From NCBI GenBank assembly GCA_020881915.1, contig JAJFPB010000005.1:4340001-4404000 (forward strand): a DNA stretch of 64,000 nt, given 5' to 3'. Under the pieces are notes generated by a model. It did no database searches and was not told the origin of the DNA. It worked only from the letters and a program-made list of their open reading frames with translations. Position 1 is the stretch's first letter. Each line of letters begins with the position of its first letter. The position numbers and the translations under genes are program-made. Positions 37,642 to 48,716 of this stretch are shown piece by piece. The stretch is from Paramyrothecium sp. XJ0827. Taxonomy: Eukaryota > Ascomycota > Sordariomycetes > Hypocreales > Stachybotryaceae.

Positions 37642-38917
37642 TCAAGTAAAGCTCTGTTGGGATCCTTCCAAAGTGCTTAGTTGACAAACGTCCAACCCGC
37701 ATGAGAGGCCGTCTGCGGTGAGGTGAGAGCTCTGTACATCATGGCTATCGATGCTCGTCATAGTGCATTCGCCGCTCTGGCCTTCAGATGACTCCGAGCC
37801 AGGGTATTCCTCCGCTTCAACGGACGGGGGCGAACGCTGTTCGATGTCCGATGCCATGGGTTCATCTGACGGAGGCCACTGCAAGCCGCGGAGGTGGGCG
37901 TTGATCTCTCGACAATACTCCGCTTCGAACCTCAGCCGTCGTCCGGCAGGCTTACCCCCGCCCTAGAGATTTCAGACCGAGTCTTTATCATCGCCACATG
38001 AAGGAGACTAACCGGAGGAGAATACTGGAAGAGTTCTGGAGATGTTGTCTTTTCTTTCAGGATCCTGTCCGACCATTCGATGCCGGTCTTGATGCGGAAG
38101 AAGTCCATGAAGAGATCCATCTCGTCACGCCACTTCCCGGAACAAGCACTAGGGCGGTGGTAGATGGGCTGGCCATCGCCCTTCTTCTTGAGGAACTTTG
38201 CGGTGAACCAGTACAGGTGCGGTTTGGCGTTGGACTCCCACAGCTGAGATGTCAGAATCACGACACATCCTTCATACGGCAGGAGGACTTACACAAAGCG
38301 TATAGCGCTGGCCAACATTACCAGTTGACTCGTCCTCCCTGGTAATATCGATCTGGTAGGGAAAAAATTCCCTATCTTGGTAGATGTGAAAAAGATCTAG
38401 TTGGGTTTAAGGCGGCGTTCTGGATACGCTCTAGGACGTACTCACTGGTGTTGACAAACTTCTCGCCGTTCCGCTTCCCTCTCTCATTCCTGGCCTGTTC
38501 GCGCTTCGTAGCCATCTCCTTCGCCAAGATGTTTCTCATCGAATACTCCCTTTCTCTCTCCTTTCTCTCGTGCACGGTTGAGAACTCGAACCAGTCATAA
38601 TGAAGGATGTGAATGTGCTTTCCACGCTTGAGCGCATCCTTGACTGCTTCTTGTTATTGTTGTTACTCCAGGAGGAGGCTACTTATCTGCTTCGCAGAAC
38701 CCGGAGAGGGCTACACTGCGGGCAGGATCTTACCTCGCGGAGTTCTTTCTTTGAACTGCTCATGTGTGCACAAGAGATGAGTGACTTCGTCCCCAAATTC
38801 CTCAGAGAAACGGCCTTTCCGAAGTGTTGTCCATTGTTGAATGTTTTCTGAAGTCAATTGCCCGGGTAATGGTCCCGCTGTTGCAATCACACATCTCTTG
38901 AAAATCTGTCGAGGCAT
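37642..38917 (-). CDS. BRCT domain protein with acidic Ser-rich tail
   Basis: Five exons (38734-38917, 38446-38643, 38293-38396, 38013-38243, 37642-37962) give 345 residues. A single BRCT domain occupies about residues 1-95: KRCVIATAGPL, the central GDEVTHLLC strand, and IHILHYDWFEFS with the conserved Trp. BRCT folds bind phosphopeptides or DNA ends and are typical of DNA-damage proteins. A basic helix follows (RKEREREYSMRNILAKEMATKRE). The middle block (about 130-270), with FFPYQIDITRED, WESNAKPHLYWFTAKF and RLRFEAEYCREINAHLRGL, recurs in fungal relatives of unknown function and includes Trp/Tyr-rich stretches. The last 70 residues are Ser/Glu/Asp-rich and probably disordered. Introns are 49, 49, 50 and 90 nt. 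A DNA-repair or chromatin role is inferred from BRCT alone. Confidence 0.85.
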
Positions 38918-39313
38918 GGTGGTTTAAGGGCCTGCAGGAGTCTCTGACTCAACTAATTCGAGTGACAAGAAGGAGTCAAAATGAAAGTAGCGAGGACTAA
39001 GAGGACCGTCAAGGAAGGGACCACGCCTAGATTATGCTGTTATAGGCCTATTCGAGGGTCGGGGGTTGCCGAGTGTTTCCCAGGCGGCTGAAACGAGTTC
39101 TGTGGACGTGAGGTTCGAATATCAGTAGCCACTTGAACATGCCCGCTGTCGAACCTCTGGCAATTGGACAGATCAAGCCCAACGGAAGAACACTCAAGAC
39201 AAACCTCCCAAAGAGCAACCCTGAGCGCTGTTGTCAAGAACCAGATCACCTATGGGCCCCATTCCGTTCAAAATGTACAGTTTGAGACGTTAGTTTCTAT
39301 TCAGCTATAGTAT
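38918..39313. other. Intergenic: BRCT gene promoter, tryptophan gene 3' flank
   Basis: A TGACTCA word lies at 38945-38951, 28 bp before the BRCT gene start; it matches a Gcn4/CPC1 or AP-1 site but may be chance. No gene is visible. Confidence 0.5.
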
Positions 39314-41648
39314 CTACCTAATTGCCTTCGCTGCTTTAACGAAGGCAGTGATTTTAGTCAAAGACTGCTTGCCGGCTTCTTCAACACCACTGCTGACATC
39401 GACACCGATGACTCGCTCGCTCAAGGGGCCAAGAGCTTTGACGGCTTCCGCGACATTGTCTGGGTTGAGCCCACCAGCTAAGAAAACCCTAAGCTCAGGG
39501 TCCTTTTCAAGTACCTTCTTGACGTTCGATACGTCAAGCAGTTTTCCAGATCCAGAGCCGGAATCCAACAGAGGAATGGTGTGATAGCCACGATGACCAA
39601 TGCCAACTTGACCAGGCTTAAAGCAACGGACCACGGGCACGGGAATGATGCTGGCCCATTCCACTGGCTCGTCGCCATGGAGCTGAACCAAGTCAAGATC
39701 ATAAATTTCCTGCTTCTCCAGGACTTCCTGAAGAGGTTGGTTTTGAAAGATGCCGACGAGACGCGGTCGAGTACTCTTTAACCTGGAACCAGCTGCTGAG
39801 TAGAAGTCCGTAGCAGCGTTCGAAATCACCGAAAGATCTGTGGTAGTATTCAACGCGCCGGAGTATGAATGAACTGCGCGAGAGATCGAGAGCGCCGTCT
39901 CATGCGAGATGCATCTTTTGGCACCAGGTACCAGACAGATGCCCACAAAGTCAGCCCCCGACTCGACTGCCTCGTTCGCCGCTTCAGCGCTGCGAGTGCC
40001 GCAGATCTTCACATAGAGAGGGGTTGCTTGTTGTTCCCGTTTCGGAGGATCGATTCCAGCGCAGAGCTGGCTGATGAAGGTGCTGGCATCGGGGGCTCGC
40101 ATAATTGCCTCGCCAACAAGGACCGCGTTGATGCCATCATTCTTACACGCAATAACGTCTTTATGCGTGTTGATACCGCTGAGGGCACAGATGATTGTGT
40201 TCTCAGGCACCATACTCCGTAGTCTGCTCGTGGTGTCCAGGTCGACTTCGAAGCTTTCCAGATTGCGGTTGTTGACACCAATGACCTTGGATCCCAGCTC
40301 AACGGCAATCGTCATTTCTTCTGCGTTCTGCACCTCAACCAGAGGTTCCATTCCTAAAGAAAGAGAGTAGTTGTAAAGTTTCCGGAGGAGTTCGGTGTCA
40401 AGCATCTTGACGATAAGGAGAACTGTATCAGCGCCCGCCAAACGAGCTTCGAGGATTTGATATTCATCATAGATGAACTCTTTGCGCAAAATGGCGGGTC
40501 GGTTAGGCATGTTGTTGAGGACCTGGCGAACTGCTCTTAAATCTTCGATACTGCCTTTGAACCACTCAGGCTCGGTGAGAACCGAGATAACGCTTGCCCC
40601 AGCAAGAGCGTACTTCTTTGCTTGAACAGGAGCACTGATCTCTAGCGAGAAAATTCCCTTGGAAGGCGATGCACGCTTGATTTCCGCCATCAAAGAAACA
40701 TCGAACGGAGTCTGTCGTAGGCGTTGCACAAATGGAATCAGTGGCGGCGCAGCATTCAGGTCGTACGCAGCTTGCAAGTCGGACATTCTCTGGGACGGGA
40801 TTAGTTTCTGAGCTGTGACAGCGAGCTTTCGACTCGCGTAGATCTGCTGCAGGATGTTGTTCTTCTTTGGTTGGACAACAGTTGCTTTTGATGCTTCGCT
40901 TGATGAGGCCTCAAGCTTCTTGTTCTCTTCCCAAGTCCCGCCTTGCATATGCAAGAAGTTGGTGAACATCTTGCGCCCCCCAGCAGTGAGGATGCTCTCC
41001 GGGTGGAACTGGACGCCCTCAATGGTGAACTCCTTATGACGAACTCCTTGAATGACACCTGGGGAGCCGTCCGGCTTAGCAATCCAGGAAGTGATCTCCA
41101 GGCATTCAGGGAGTGTGACGTGAGTGCCAGCGAGGGAGTGGTATCTCGTTACTGGGATGTCTTGGTCCAGTCCAGTAAAGACACCTTTGGAGTCGTGAAC
41201 CAGAGGGGATGTTTTGCCATGAAGCCATTCTCCAGCTGAGCTTACTTCCCCACCGTAGACATCGAACATGCATTGCCTGAAAATGTAAGCCAACGGGTGT
41301 ATAACGAGCACGAGAACCGGAAGCTTACAAGCCCATGCAGACCCCCAAGATAGGGATTTTGCCCTGGAAGTGGCGGATGGCATCTCGGCTTATACCGGAG
41401 TCGGTGCTAGGGTGCCCAGGACCAGGGCTGATAATGAGCTGGGTTGGCTTCTTTTGGATGAGTTCCTCCAGGGTGATCTTGTCATTTCGGAAGACATGGA
41501 CCACAGCGCCTTCGAGAACAAGATATTGGTAAATATTCCAAGTGAAGGAATCGTAGTTGTCAATTAGGATGAGATTGGACGCAGTGGGGACTGGTGGCGA
41601 GGGCTCAGGCTGATGCGGAGAGTGATCAATGATTGTATGAGACGCCAT
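39314..41648 (-). CDS. trpC: Trifunctional tryptophan biosynthesis enzyme: glutamine amidotransferase, indole-3-glycerol-phosphate synthase, phosphoribosylanthranilate isomerase
   Basis: Exons 41329-41648 and 39314-41276 with a 52-nt intron give 760 residues, matching Neurospora trp-1 and Aspergillus trpC. Order: class I amidotransferase (about 25-220) that supplies ammonia to anthranilate synthase, with [10 protein letters not shown], the nucleophile motif GVCMGLQ (Cys; the intron cuts just after) and the catalytic His-x-Glu in GVQFHPESI; indole-glycerol-phosphate synthase (about 255-510) with [26 protein letters not shown] and [11 protein letters not shown]; phosphoribosylanthranilate isomerase (about 525-760) with [19 protein letters not shown] and the C-terminal [11 protein letters not shown]. 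Joining the three keeps unstable intermediates in one protein. A TGAGTCA element 115 bp before the start suggests CPC1/Gcn4 cross-pathway control. The neighbour on the other side is NUP188, divergent. Confidence 0.98.
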
Positions 41649-41725
41649 ATCGGCAGAAACCAGTCTCCCAAAAAGAGATCCTTTCCTCGCGAATCCCAGT
41701 ATTTGACCAAGGCAGGTGGAGGGGT

Positions 41726-41746
41726 GAAGAAGAAGAAGAAGAAGAA
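41726..41746. repeat. GAA microsatellite in the trpC leader/promoter
   Basis: Seven GAA units on the plus strand; on the trpC sense strand this is a (TTC)n polypyrimidine tract about 80-100 nt upstream of the start, common in fungal core promoters. Confidence 0.85.
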
Positions 41747-41762
41747 CTGAACAATGCCAAGG

Positions 41763-41769
41763 TGAGTCA
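41763..41769 (-). promoter_or_regulatory. CPC1/Gcn4 binding site upstream of trpC
   Basis: TGAGTCA reads TGACTCA on the trpC strand, the exact consensus for the bZIP activator of amino-acid cross-pathway control. The position, about 115 bp before the start of a tryptophan gene, fits. It is a match by sequence and context, not a demonstrated site. Confidence 0.65.
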
Positions 41770-42229
41770 ACTCCAAGGATGATTGAGACAGCCTACGGCA
41801 AAAGTAGCGAACGAAAACGGAAAATGTTCGTCCAATCTACACGAATTAGTACTGTAAGCCCCCGTATTGACACAGCCAAATAATACAGTGTCAATTTGTG
41901 AAAGGACTGTACTGCCCCGATGGCGGCAGTCGCCCCAAAATGCGTTTCTCGGGTCATCCTCGGGAGATGAGGGAGCGGTTCCAGAAAAAAGTCCAGGTGC
42001 AAGGGCCTGCTAGCTGCTATCAAAAGGCAGCTTCAGCGCCCAGGTACCTGCAGCCCAGCTGAGCTAGGAGGAGCTACTACAATTGGTACCTTTACCTCTG
42101 TTACTTTTGCTGCCGTTGCTGCACATCCATTATTTTGGCGGATCAAGCGCGTCAACTTTTGATGTTTTTGCACTGAGCCCGCAAGGTGATGCAGCGCGTG
42201 CCACTGCCACCATTCTGACGCCTGCGGCA

Positions 42230-45200
42230 ATGGCGCCGGTGTCTGATCGCATTTATTTTCCCTCCCTAGAAGAATGCCTGACTGGGGAGAGGGCTCTGAT
42301 GTGAGCTTGCCCATGCCTCCGACGACCGAGATGCGAGCCTTCCGCTGACATTGAACAGTTCTTGGAGACTTGTTGCAGCAGCGCTTTCAGACAGCACGGG
42401 ACAACGCCAGAAGAGCCCTGCTGTTATCGAATTGCTTTCCGACGCATACGTGCAAGAGTTGCTAAAGGACCCCTCTAAGCCGTTTGCGCCGCCGTGCCAA
42501 AGAACCGAAAAAGACTTTGAAACCAAGACAGCCGCCATCAACGTCACCTCCGTCTCGACTGAACGGGTCGATATTGCTAAGTTGAAGCAGGACGCGAAAT
42601 GGCTATGCCAAAATGCGAACATCAATCTGGTTGCGGCACTTCGTCTGGTCATCATTGAACACCAGTCTCGTCCTTCCCGACACCTCACAGGACCACTCTC
42701 ATCTCAAGATGCTACCAATATAGAAGAAGCGGCTGGTCTTAACAATGGCCAAGGCAAAGCTTTTGTCGCTGATCTGGTGGGCACGAAAACGATGGACGCC
42801 GACGAAATCGCGGTCGAGTTCGAGAAGACGGAAACAAAGAAGCAGAATCTATTCTCCACGTTTCTCGCCGAGCGTCGGTTTTTCATGTCTGTGGCCGATC
42901 AATTCCACTCTGTGAAGCTCTACGGGCGACTACCCTCAATTGTCAACATAGGCGTTGACGTTGCTGAGCTATACGGACAGAAGGCCGGCAAACCATCCCG
43001 AGACGTCCTCGAACCTCTCCTCCCGGCTTATCTTGATACCGTCACTGCTTGCATGGATCGAATAGGATCAGGCCTAAAATCTGTGACTACGGACGCGGTC
43101 CTTCTTGTGGACGAAGTCGAGCTGACTTGGCTGAAAAACCTTCTGGCTGAGGTTATTCACGGGCTTTCTGTCGTACTGCAAGTGGTGGATTGCTTCGGGA
43201 ATGACTTCCCACCGTCAAGCGCCGTCAATCAGTGGTTTTCCCTTATGGACTTCTATACCTTCTTTGATCCCATTCAACCGGTATGTCAACCTCCTACCAT
43301 GTCGAAGTCGGCAAATGCTCACTGCTACTAGGTACACGACAGTATGGTAGAGCTGATGCTACCGCTCAAGTCGCTTTCCGCTGCTATCTCGGTTGCTATC
43401 CTGAAACCAAGTCGGTCGTTGACATACTTGGAGCGCGAAGAGGATGTTGGCCAGGCAGAAGACGCTTATGATTCTTATCTATTGTCCCCTGATGTCCTGG
43501 AGCAAATCCACACAAGCATGCTCAAGGCAGCAGACTCCGACACCGCTTGTCCTGCCGTCTTCACGTGGTCTATTCTGCTCCATCGCTTGAACGTATCTTA
43601 CCAGGCCAGAACCGAGAAAAGGGATAATCTTCTGCAGCAGAAAGCGCAGGAGAACTTCGAGACGAAAGGAATTCGCCCAACTGGCGCGCGGCGCAATTCT
43701 GCTGGTAGTATTTTCTCCATCGAATCCACGAAATTCGATGGCTTCCTCGAACACGCCACTGCTTCTAAAGACCTACAAGTGGTTGAGCAGCTAGCTTCGG
43801 TCGTCACGGCACACGGCAAGGTGTACGATGTGCTCTCAGCCATGGCGGCGTCGCTGGGCCCTTCCCTTGAAGGTAGCATGAGCGCTTTGTTAAGCTCACG
43901 CATACGATACCAATTTCTAGAGCTTCTGAAGGTTTCCTACCCCATTATCGGTTACCAATCCGAGCCCATGAGCTCGCTCATGGCTGTGCTCTCACCAGGA
44001 CGAAGCTACTGGGACTTGGTGCCTCGCAATGAGCTGAGCATAGATCAGGATGTCGTGGCACAGATGCTGCATGATGATTCAGCCATGAATTTCTATTTTC
44101 AGCAAGCACTCGACCGATTCCCTTTCGAATTCCTGCCGTTCTTATCCCTGTGTAAGATTTTGTGCAGTGCCGTTGGGCTACATGACGATGAGCGGCTGGA
44201 CCTCGTTGTCAATCTTCTCAAGAAGACCCCAACACTCACTTTCGCCCTTCCGCAAGGCTTCCAAGGCTATGAACTTATCAACGAAGACGAGAACACCAAC
44301 TCGTTTAGTCTTGTCGAAGAGATTCCGTTGATCAGTGGGTCGTCGTCTTGGAAAACAAGATATGTCGAGGAGGACACCTATTCTCTCCTACCTGGTACTT
44401 ACGGGCGCTTCATCACTGACACTGGCCGCATTGCAACGGTTGAATACCCGCATTCTACACTTGCACTCCTAGGCAGGCAACTTGAAATATTTCTTGTCAA
44501 GGAGGGCTATCATAGTGAGCTTGGCATGCTGCAACCGGATGAAATAGTTGAGGTAATCGGCCTCTTGGCGACGTTGATCCGCGTGGATCACCTTAAAACA
44601 TCGAACAATGGTCAAGGAGATTCCTTGACTCATACTGAAAGTGATATTCTGCTCGAGGCCAGCAAACACATCGGCAGCGGCAAAGATGTTATCACCATCG
44701 TCTGCGACATCATTGACTATTTCATGGAGGATGAAATCGTTTTGAGCGAGGCAGCTTCAGTCTCCATCTTGGATGCTGGCATTCAGTTTTTGCACTCCAT
44801 CCTTCCTTTGCAGCCGAGTCGAGTCTGGTCTTATCTCGCCCGAAGCGAACTTCTCAGCTCTGAGTCTAAGGCGGGAAAGCTAGCAAAAATAACTGGAAGC
44901 CTCGAATTGGTCGGGGAGAGGTATGATTTTTTGATCTCCTCGCTCTCATTATTCTCTGAAGCTATCGAGACTGCGATGACTTCTGCTGTACAACGTCGTG
45001 CAGGGAATAAGCTGGGAGGTCGCCAAAGACCTGAAACGAACCCTTGGTTGGGAGTCCCTGACAAAGTGCTTTCAAAAGTAAGCTACTCTATTGCGCAGTC
45101 GTCAGTCGACATTTTTGAGAACACTTCGACATGGATCTTCGAATCCGACAGCCGCCGCTCGTTTCTACTCAATAGGGTTGTCCCTAATCTGAACAAGATC

Positions 45201-47857
45201 GTCCTGTACAGCTACAGCACAGGCGATGGCCCGGACTTGGAGAATCTCATGTCTTGTTTACGACCCGCAGCTTCCTACATCGTGGACTGCTTTATCTCGC
45301 CAGCAAGTGGTACTCTCCGCTTTCAGCCTATTCTCTCGTCATTCATCACTGGATTTAAGAAACCCGAGCAAACGCTATATCCGCTGCGAGCACAAAGTAT
45401 TCATGACCAGCTTGTAGCGTCCCTGAACTTTTCAAGCACGCTACTACAGGTTGCAAACTACCTCGAGCAATCATCCTCTATAGTGGAAAACTACCTCTTC
45501 AAGATATCAACACTTGTTGCCCGTCTTTGTGCGGTTTCCGACCAGTTCCGCACACCCGCTATATCTTTGCTAGAAGCTCTCGTCGTCAATGCTGGCAAGC
45601 CGAGCAAGGACCCGCCCTCACTTCTTGGATACTTAGGGCCCCAGATATCCAAGTCTTTCCTGCAAGTACTTTCAACCCTTGGTCAGCCCTTCGCGCTATT
45701 GGATGATGTAAAGATCACGTGGAGGTTTTTCTCGTCAATTCTGAGGAACCGACAGCAATGGATGTCAAATTGCTTGCTCACGGGTCAAACTCCACGGGAG
45801 GCTATGAGAGAAGAAAAGAAGGCAGACGTCTCATCCGACTCTGCCCTGGCAACCGCACTTGTGAAATTGGAAAACTTGAGCAAGCTTGAGAAGTTTGAAG
45901 CACTCGCAATATTGGATTTTGTTGCTTCCGCGCAGAACTATTGGCCATGGATGGTCTTCAGGAGGCTGCAGAAGGATACGAAGTATCTGGAGGGGTTGAG
46001 GGCATTTGTTCGTGGCCTTAAGGAGCAAGAGCAAAGTTCCTCGAGTAAGACGGACGATGTCAGGGCGAGCATCGACGCCAGAATGGCCGCTTACATTGCC
46101 GAAATCTTTGCCATGCAGCTCTACCATTCCCGCCACTTGGGCAATGCCAATGCCCTAGCAAAAGAATTAGTCCAAGACCTCGACTTCTATTTGCGGACTG
46201 GAGTCAAAGTTGGCGGCTATAACATTTCTTTGCACAAAAACCTGGCAAAGAACTTCCCGAATAAGTATTATGGCTGCTCTGTAGACAACTTCAAACGGAC
46301 GTTGCTGGAGCCTAGGGAATTGGGAAAGAACTACTACTATCAACTTGACCTTGCGAACGGCATGCTCAAATTTGATTCTGGCTGGTTTGGTCGAAAAGAA
46401 GATGGCTTTAAAAATGAGATGGAGTTGGCAAACGTGAACTTATCTCTTGTTGACGCCCAAATTGTAGGTTAATTCGCCCCTGATACCGCATGCCAAGCTA
46501 ACTTTTTCAGGCCCTCTTCCACGCATGGGAGTTTCTATTACTAGAACTTAGCACATGCATTGGTGACGACAAGATCATAACTCGACAGATGCTGCAGGTT
46601 GCTCAACAATGCCTGAATGCGAACCAAGAGGTCCCGGGGCCAGAGAGCTTTTTCCTGAAGCTGGTCAGTGCGAGGGCCAACCTGGCACTCGTATTAACCC
46701 AACGACTAGTCAAAGGCCCAATATCTGTCAAAGACATTAATCATCTATTAGAGACGGTTGTAGGCTCCATTGCCGCCGTTGAGGAACCTTACGATCAAGA
46801 AGCTGTCGCATATTATCGCGTTCTTCTCAGGACCTTGTTCGTTACCCTTCGCGCTTATCAGGTGGCGGGCGGCAATGATGCTTCAGCGTCCGACCTCGAA
46901 AGCTCCGCCGTCACCATTACACAGATAAGTCTCAACGTTCTGGATCATGTAGTTGCCCGAGGGTTCCGCACACTGGTCAGTTTGATACACGATCATGCGG
47001 CATCCGTGGTCCCGGAGGACCTCGCGCTACTAACGGCGATTCTGCAAGCCTGCTTAGGCCTACCTGGAATTGACCAGGCCCAGGCGCAGATCCTCAACAT
47101 TATGGCGTCATATGATGCCGTTCATGCTGCCATCTCCTTATTCTCATGGGCAGATAAGTTGTCGATCCAGGGTGATCCGCAATACGGAGAGCTCAGCATT
47201 CTCTTCCTGATGGAGCTTACCACTCTGCCGCTTATCGCAGAGCAGCTTGCCAGTGATGGAATTCTCAGCAGCTTACTTTCCGCCAACCTTATAAAGTTCA
47301 TGCAAAAGTCAAATATATCTCCGTATGCTGAATCACCCATGGCCCTGCGGTGCTACGGAATTTGGGCTAAGGGGCTACTACCGTTGATGCTCAACCTGCT
47401 GTCTGCTCTGGGGGCTACGGTTGCTCCTGAGGTCGCCTATGTGCTTAACCAGTTTCCGCATCTGCTCCAAGCGAGTGTCGATCGCTTTGAGGCCAGCGGC
47501 CGTGGACGGACCGATCCGGCGACATCACCGCGGTACCTCACGATTTTAGCGACCTCTGAAGTCCACTCACTGGCGCTTCTTGTCAGGGTACTTACCGCCC
47601 TTCGGGCCAGCAATGGCAGGGAGATACCCGCAGTAGAGTGGGACGCAGCTGGATTGCTGGAGAATGTTGACTTTTGGCTCTCGAGCAAACGTTTGCTCAA
47701 AGAAAGGTTGCTACCGATAGGCCAGCGTGAGCTGGAATGGAGAAGCACCAGGACGGGCGCCAGCGAAGGTGAAGGGGGCGACAATGTACTGGAAGCGAAG
47801 CTTGTTTCGCAACTCGAGACAGTGAGGGATGTTCTGAGCGATCATTTCGAAGGCTGA
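42230..47857 (+). CDS. NUP188: NUP188, inner-ring scaffold nucleoporin
   Basis: Four exons (42230-42300, 42359-43280, 43332-46463, 46511-47857) give 1823 residues, close to the Chaetomium protein of about 1860. NUP188 is a large alpha-helical solenoid of the nuclear pore inner ring that binds Nic96 and Nup145N-type linkers. It starts at MAPVSDRIYFPSLEECLTGE. Residues 100-300 are helical (MDADEIAVEFEKTETKKQNL, ERRFFMSVADQFHSVKLYGR). The central LVEEIPLISGSSSW, SLLPGTYGRFITD and TVEYPHSTLALLGRQLEIFL stretch is characteristic, and near 1300 come LEPRELGKNYYYQLDLANGM and a C-terminal helical region. No signal, membrane or FG-repeat segment is present, as expected of a scaffold. Introns are 47-58 nt and all phase-consistent. 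Convergent with TIM9. Confidence 0.93.
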
Positions 47858-48298
47858 GGCCTTTGACAGCGCTGCTCTAACCAAATGAACTACGAGAGAG
47901 GTGGTCGGAGGAGGAATTTCTGGGACCAGGGCGTTGGGAAATTTGGCCACAGTCTTGATAGGAAATGAAGCATTGCGCGGAAGATGCACTTCGCAGTTCC
48001 CAAGAGATGGACTTAGAGTCATGGATTTTGAAAAGTTACATAAGGCAACCAACGAAATGCCCTCACACTCGCTGCTTTTACCTGGCCGTCTTCTTCAGCA
48101 CATTTAAATGACCACATATTGTACAATAAGCCCAGCTGCTAGCCCCTTCACTTCAACCAAGCTAACCGGTGCCCATAAGCGATCTTTTCTCGTATAATGA
48201 CCATCGCTGCTTTCTTCCTTATCATACAATGTATTTCCCTTTTGCCAGGGTTTCCAGTCGCCGAGCACAAGCTCGACTGGGAAATGGCCGAACACAAT
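47858..48298. other. Convergent intergenic region NUP188 / TIM9
   Basis: These are 3' flanks. A tRNA D-arm-like word lies on the minus strand at 47881-47892 but no tRNA fold is present. I see no gene. Confidence 0.55.
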
Positions 48299-48716
48299 TT
48301 ATTTGTTCATCTGCTGCGTCATCTGGGCGTTCTGCTCCTGGAAGCGGTCTCCGAGGCGCTGCTGGGTAGCCATCCACTTCTGAACGCAACGGTTCAGACA
48401 GCCGGCCTCCCGAGAGGACACAGCCTTGGAGGTGAAGTCGTCAATGCAAGCATCGAAGCACTGTTCGACGAGGCCGCCGAATGCCTAAAGGTATGTAGAC
48501 GTTAGCCACAGACCAAAGATACTGGTATCGACGACCGAGTTTCGCGGCAACAACAGCAGAAGAGGTAGGAGCCTTGACGTACACCCATGAACTCCTTGAC
48601 CTGGCGCTTCTGGATGCGCTGCTCCAGAGTGCGCTGCTCGGCGGCTGTGAGACTATTGAGGAGTCAGATGTGATGGAGATTGATTTCCAGCATAATTACG
48701 AAACTCACGTGTCCAT
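48299..48716 (-). CDS. TIM9: TIM9, small chaperone of the mitochondrial intermembrane space
   Basis: Three exons (48709-48716, 48583-48652, 48299-48484) give 87 residues, the usual TIM9 size; the gene is too fragmented to appear as one open frame. TIM9 forms a hexamer with TIM10 that escorts carrier proteins to the TIM22 translocase. The twin CX3C motif is present: QCFDAC and GCLNRC, separated by the usual loop DDFTSKAVSSREA. The N-terminus reads MDT, then LTAAEQRTLEQRIQKRQVKEF; the C-terminal helix has QRLGDRFQEQNAQMTQQMNK. The first coding exon is only 8 nt. The second intron, 98 nt, is longer than most here. Convergent with NUP188. Confidence 0.96.

Larger units (their letters stand above)
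41649..42229. other. Divergent promoter region trpC / NUP188
   Basis: 581 bp between two start codons. It contains a (GAA)n tract and a CPC1/Gcn4-type site, listed separately, both closer to trpC. Confidence 0.6.

Noticed and set aside
38945..38951. A TGACTCA word before the BRCT gene, and another at 61875-61881
   Set aside because: A seven-base word is expected by chance several times in this window; there is no amino-acid-biosynthesis context.
47860..47900. A tRNA D-arm-like sequence on the minus strand, overlapping the end of NUP188
   Set aside because: The D-stem pairs but the anticodon and T arms do not, and one side is NUP188 coding sequence.
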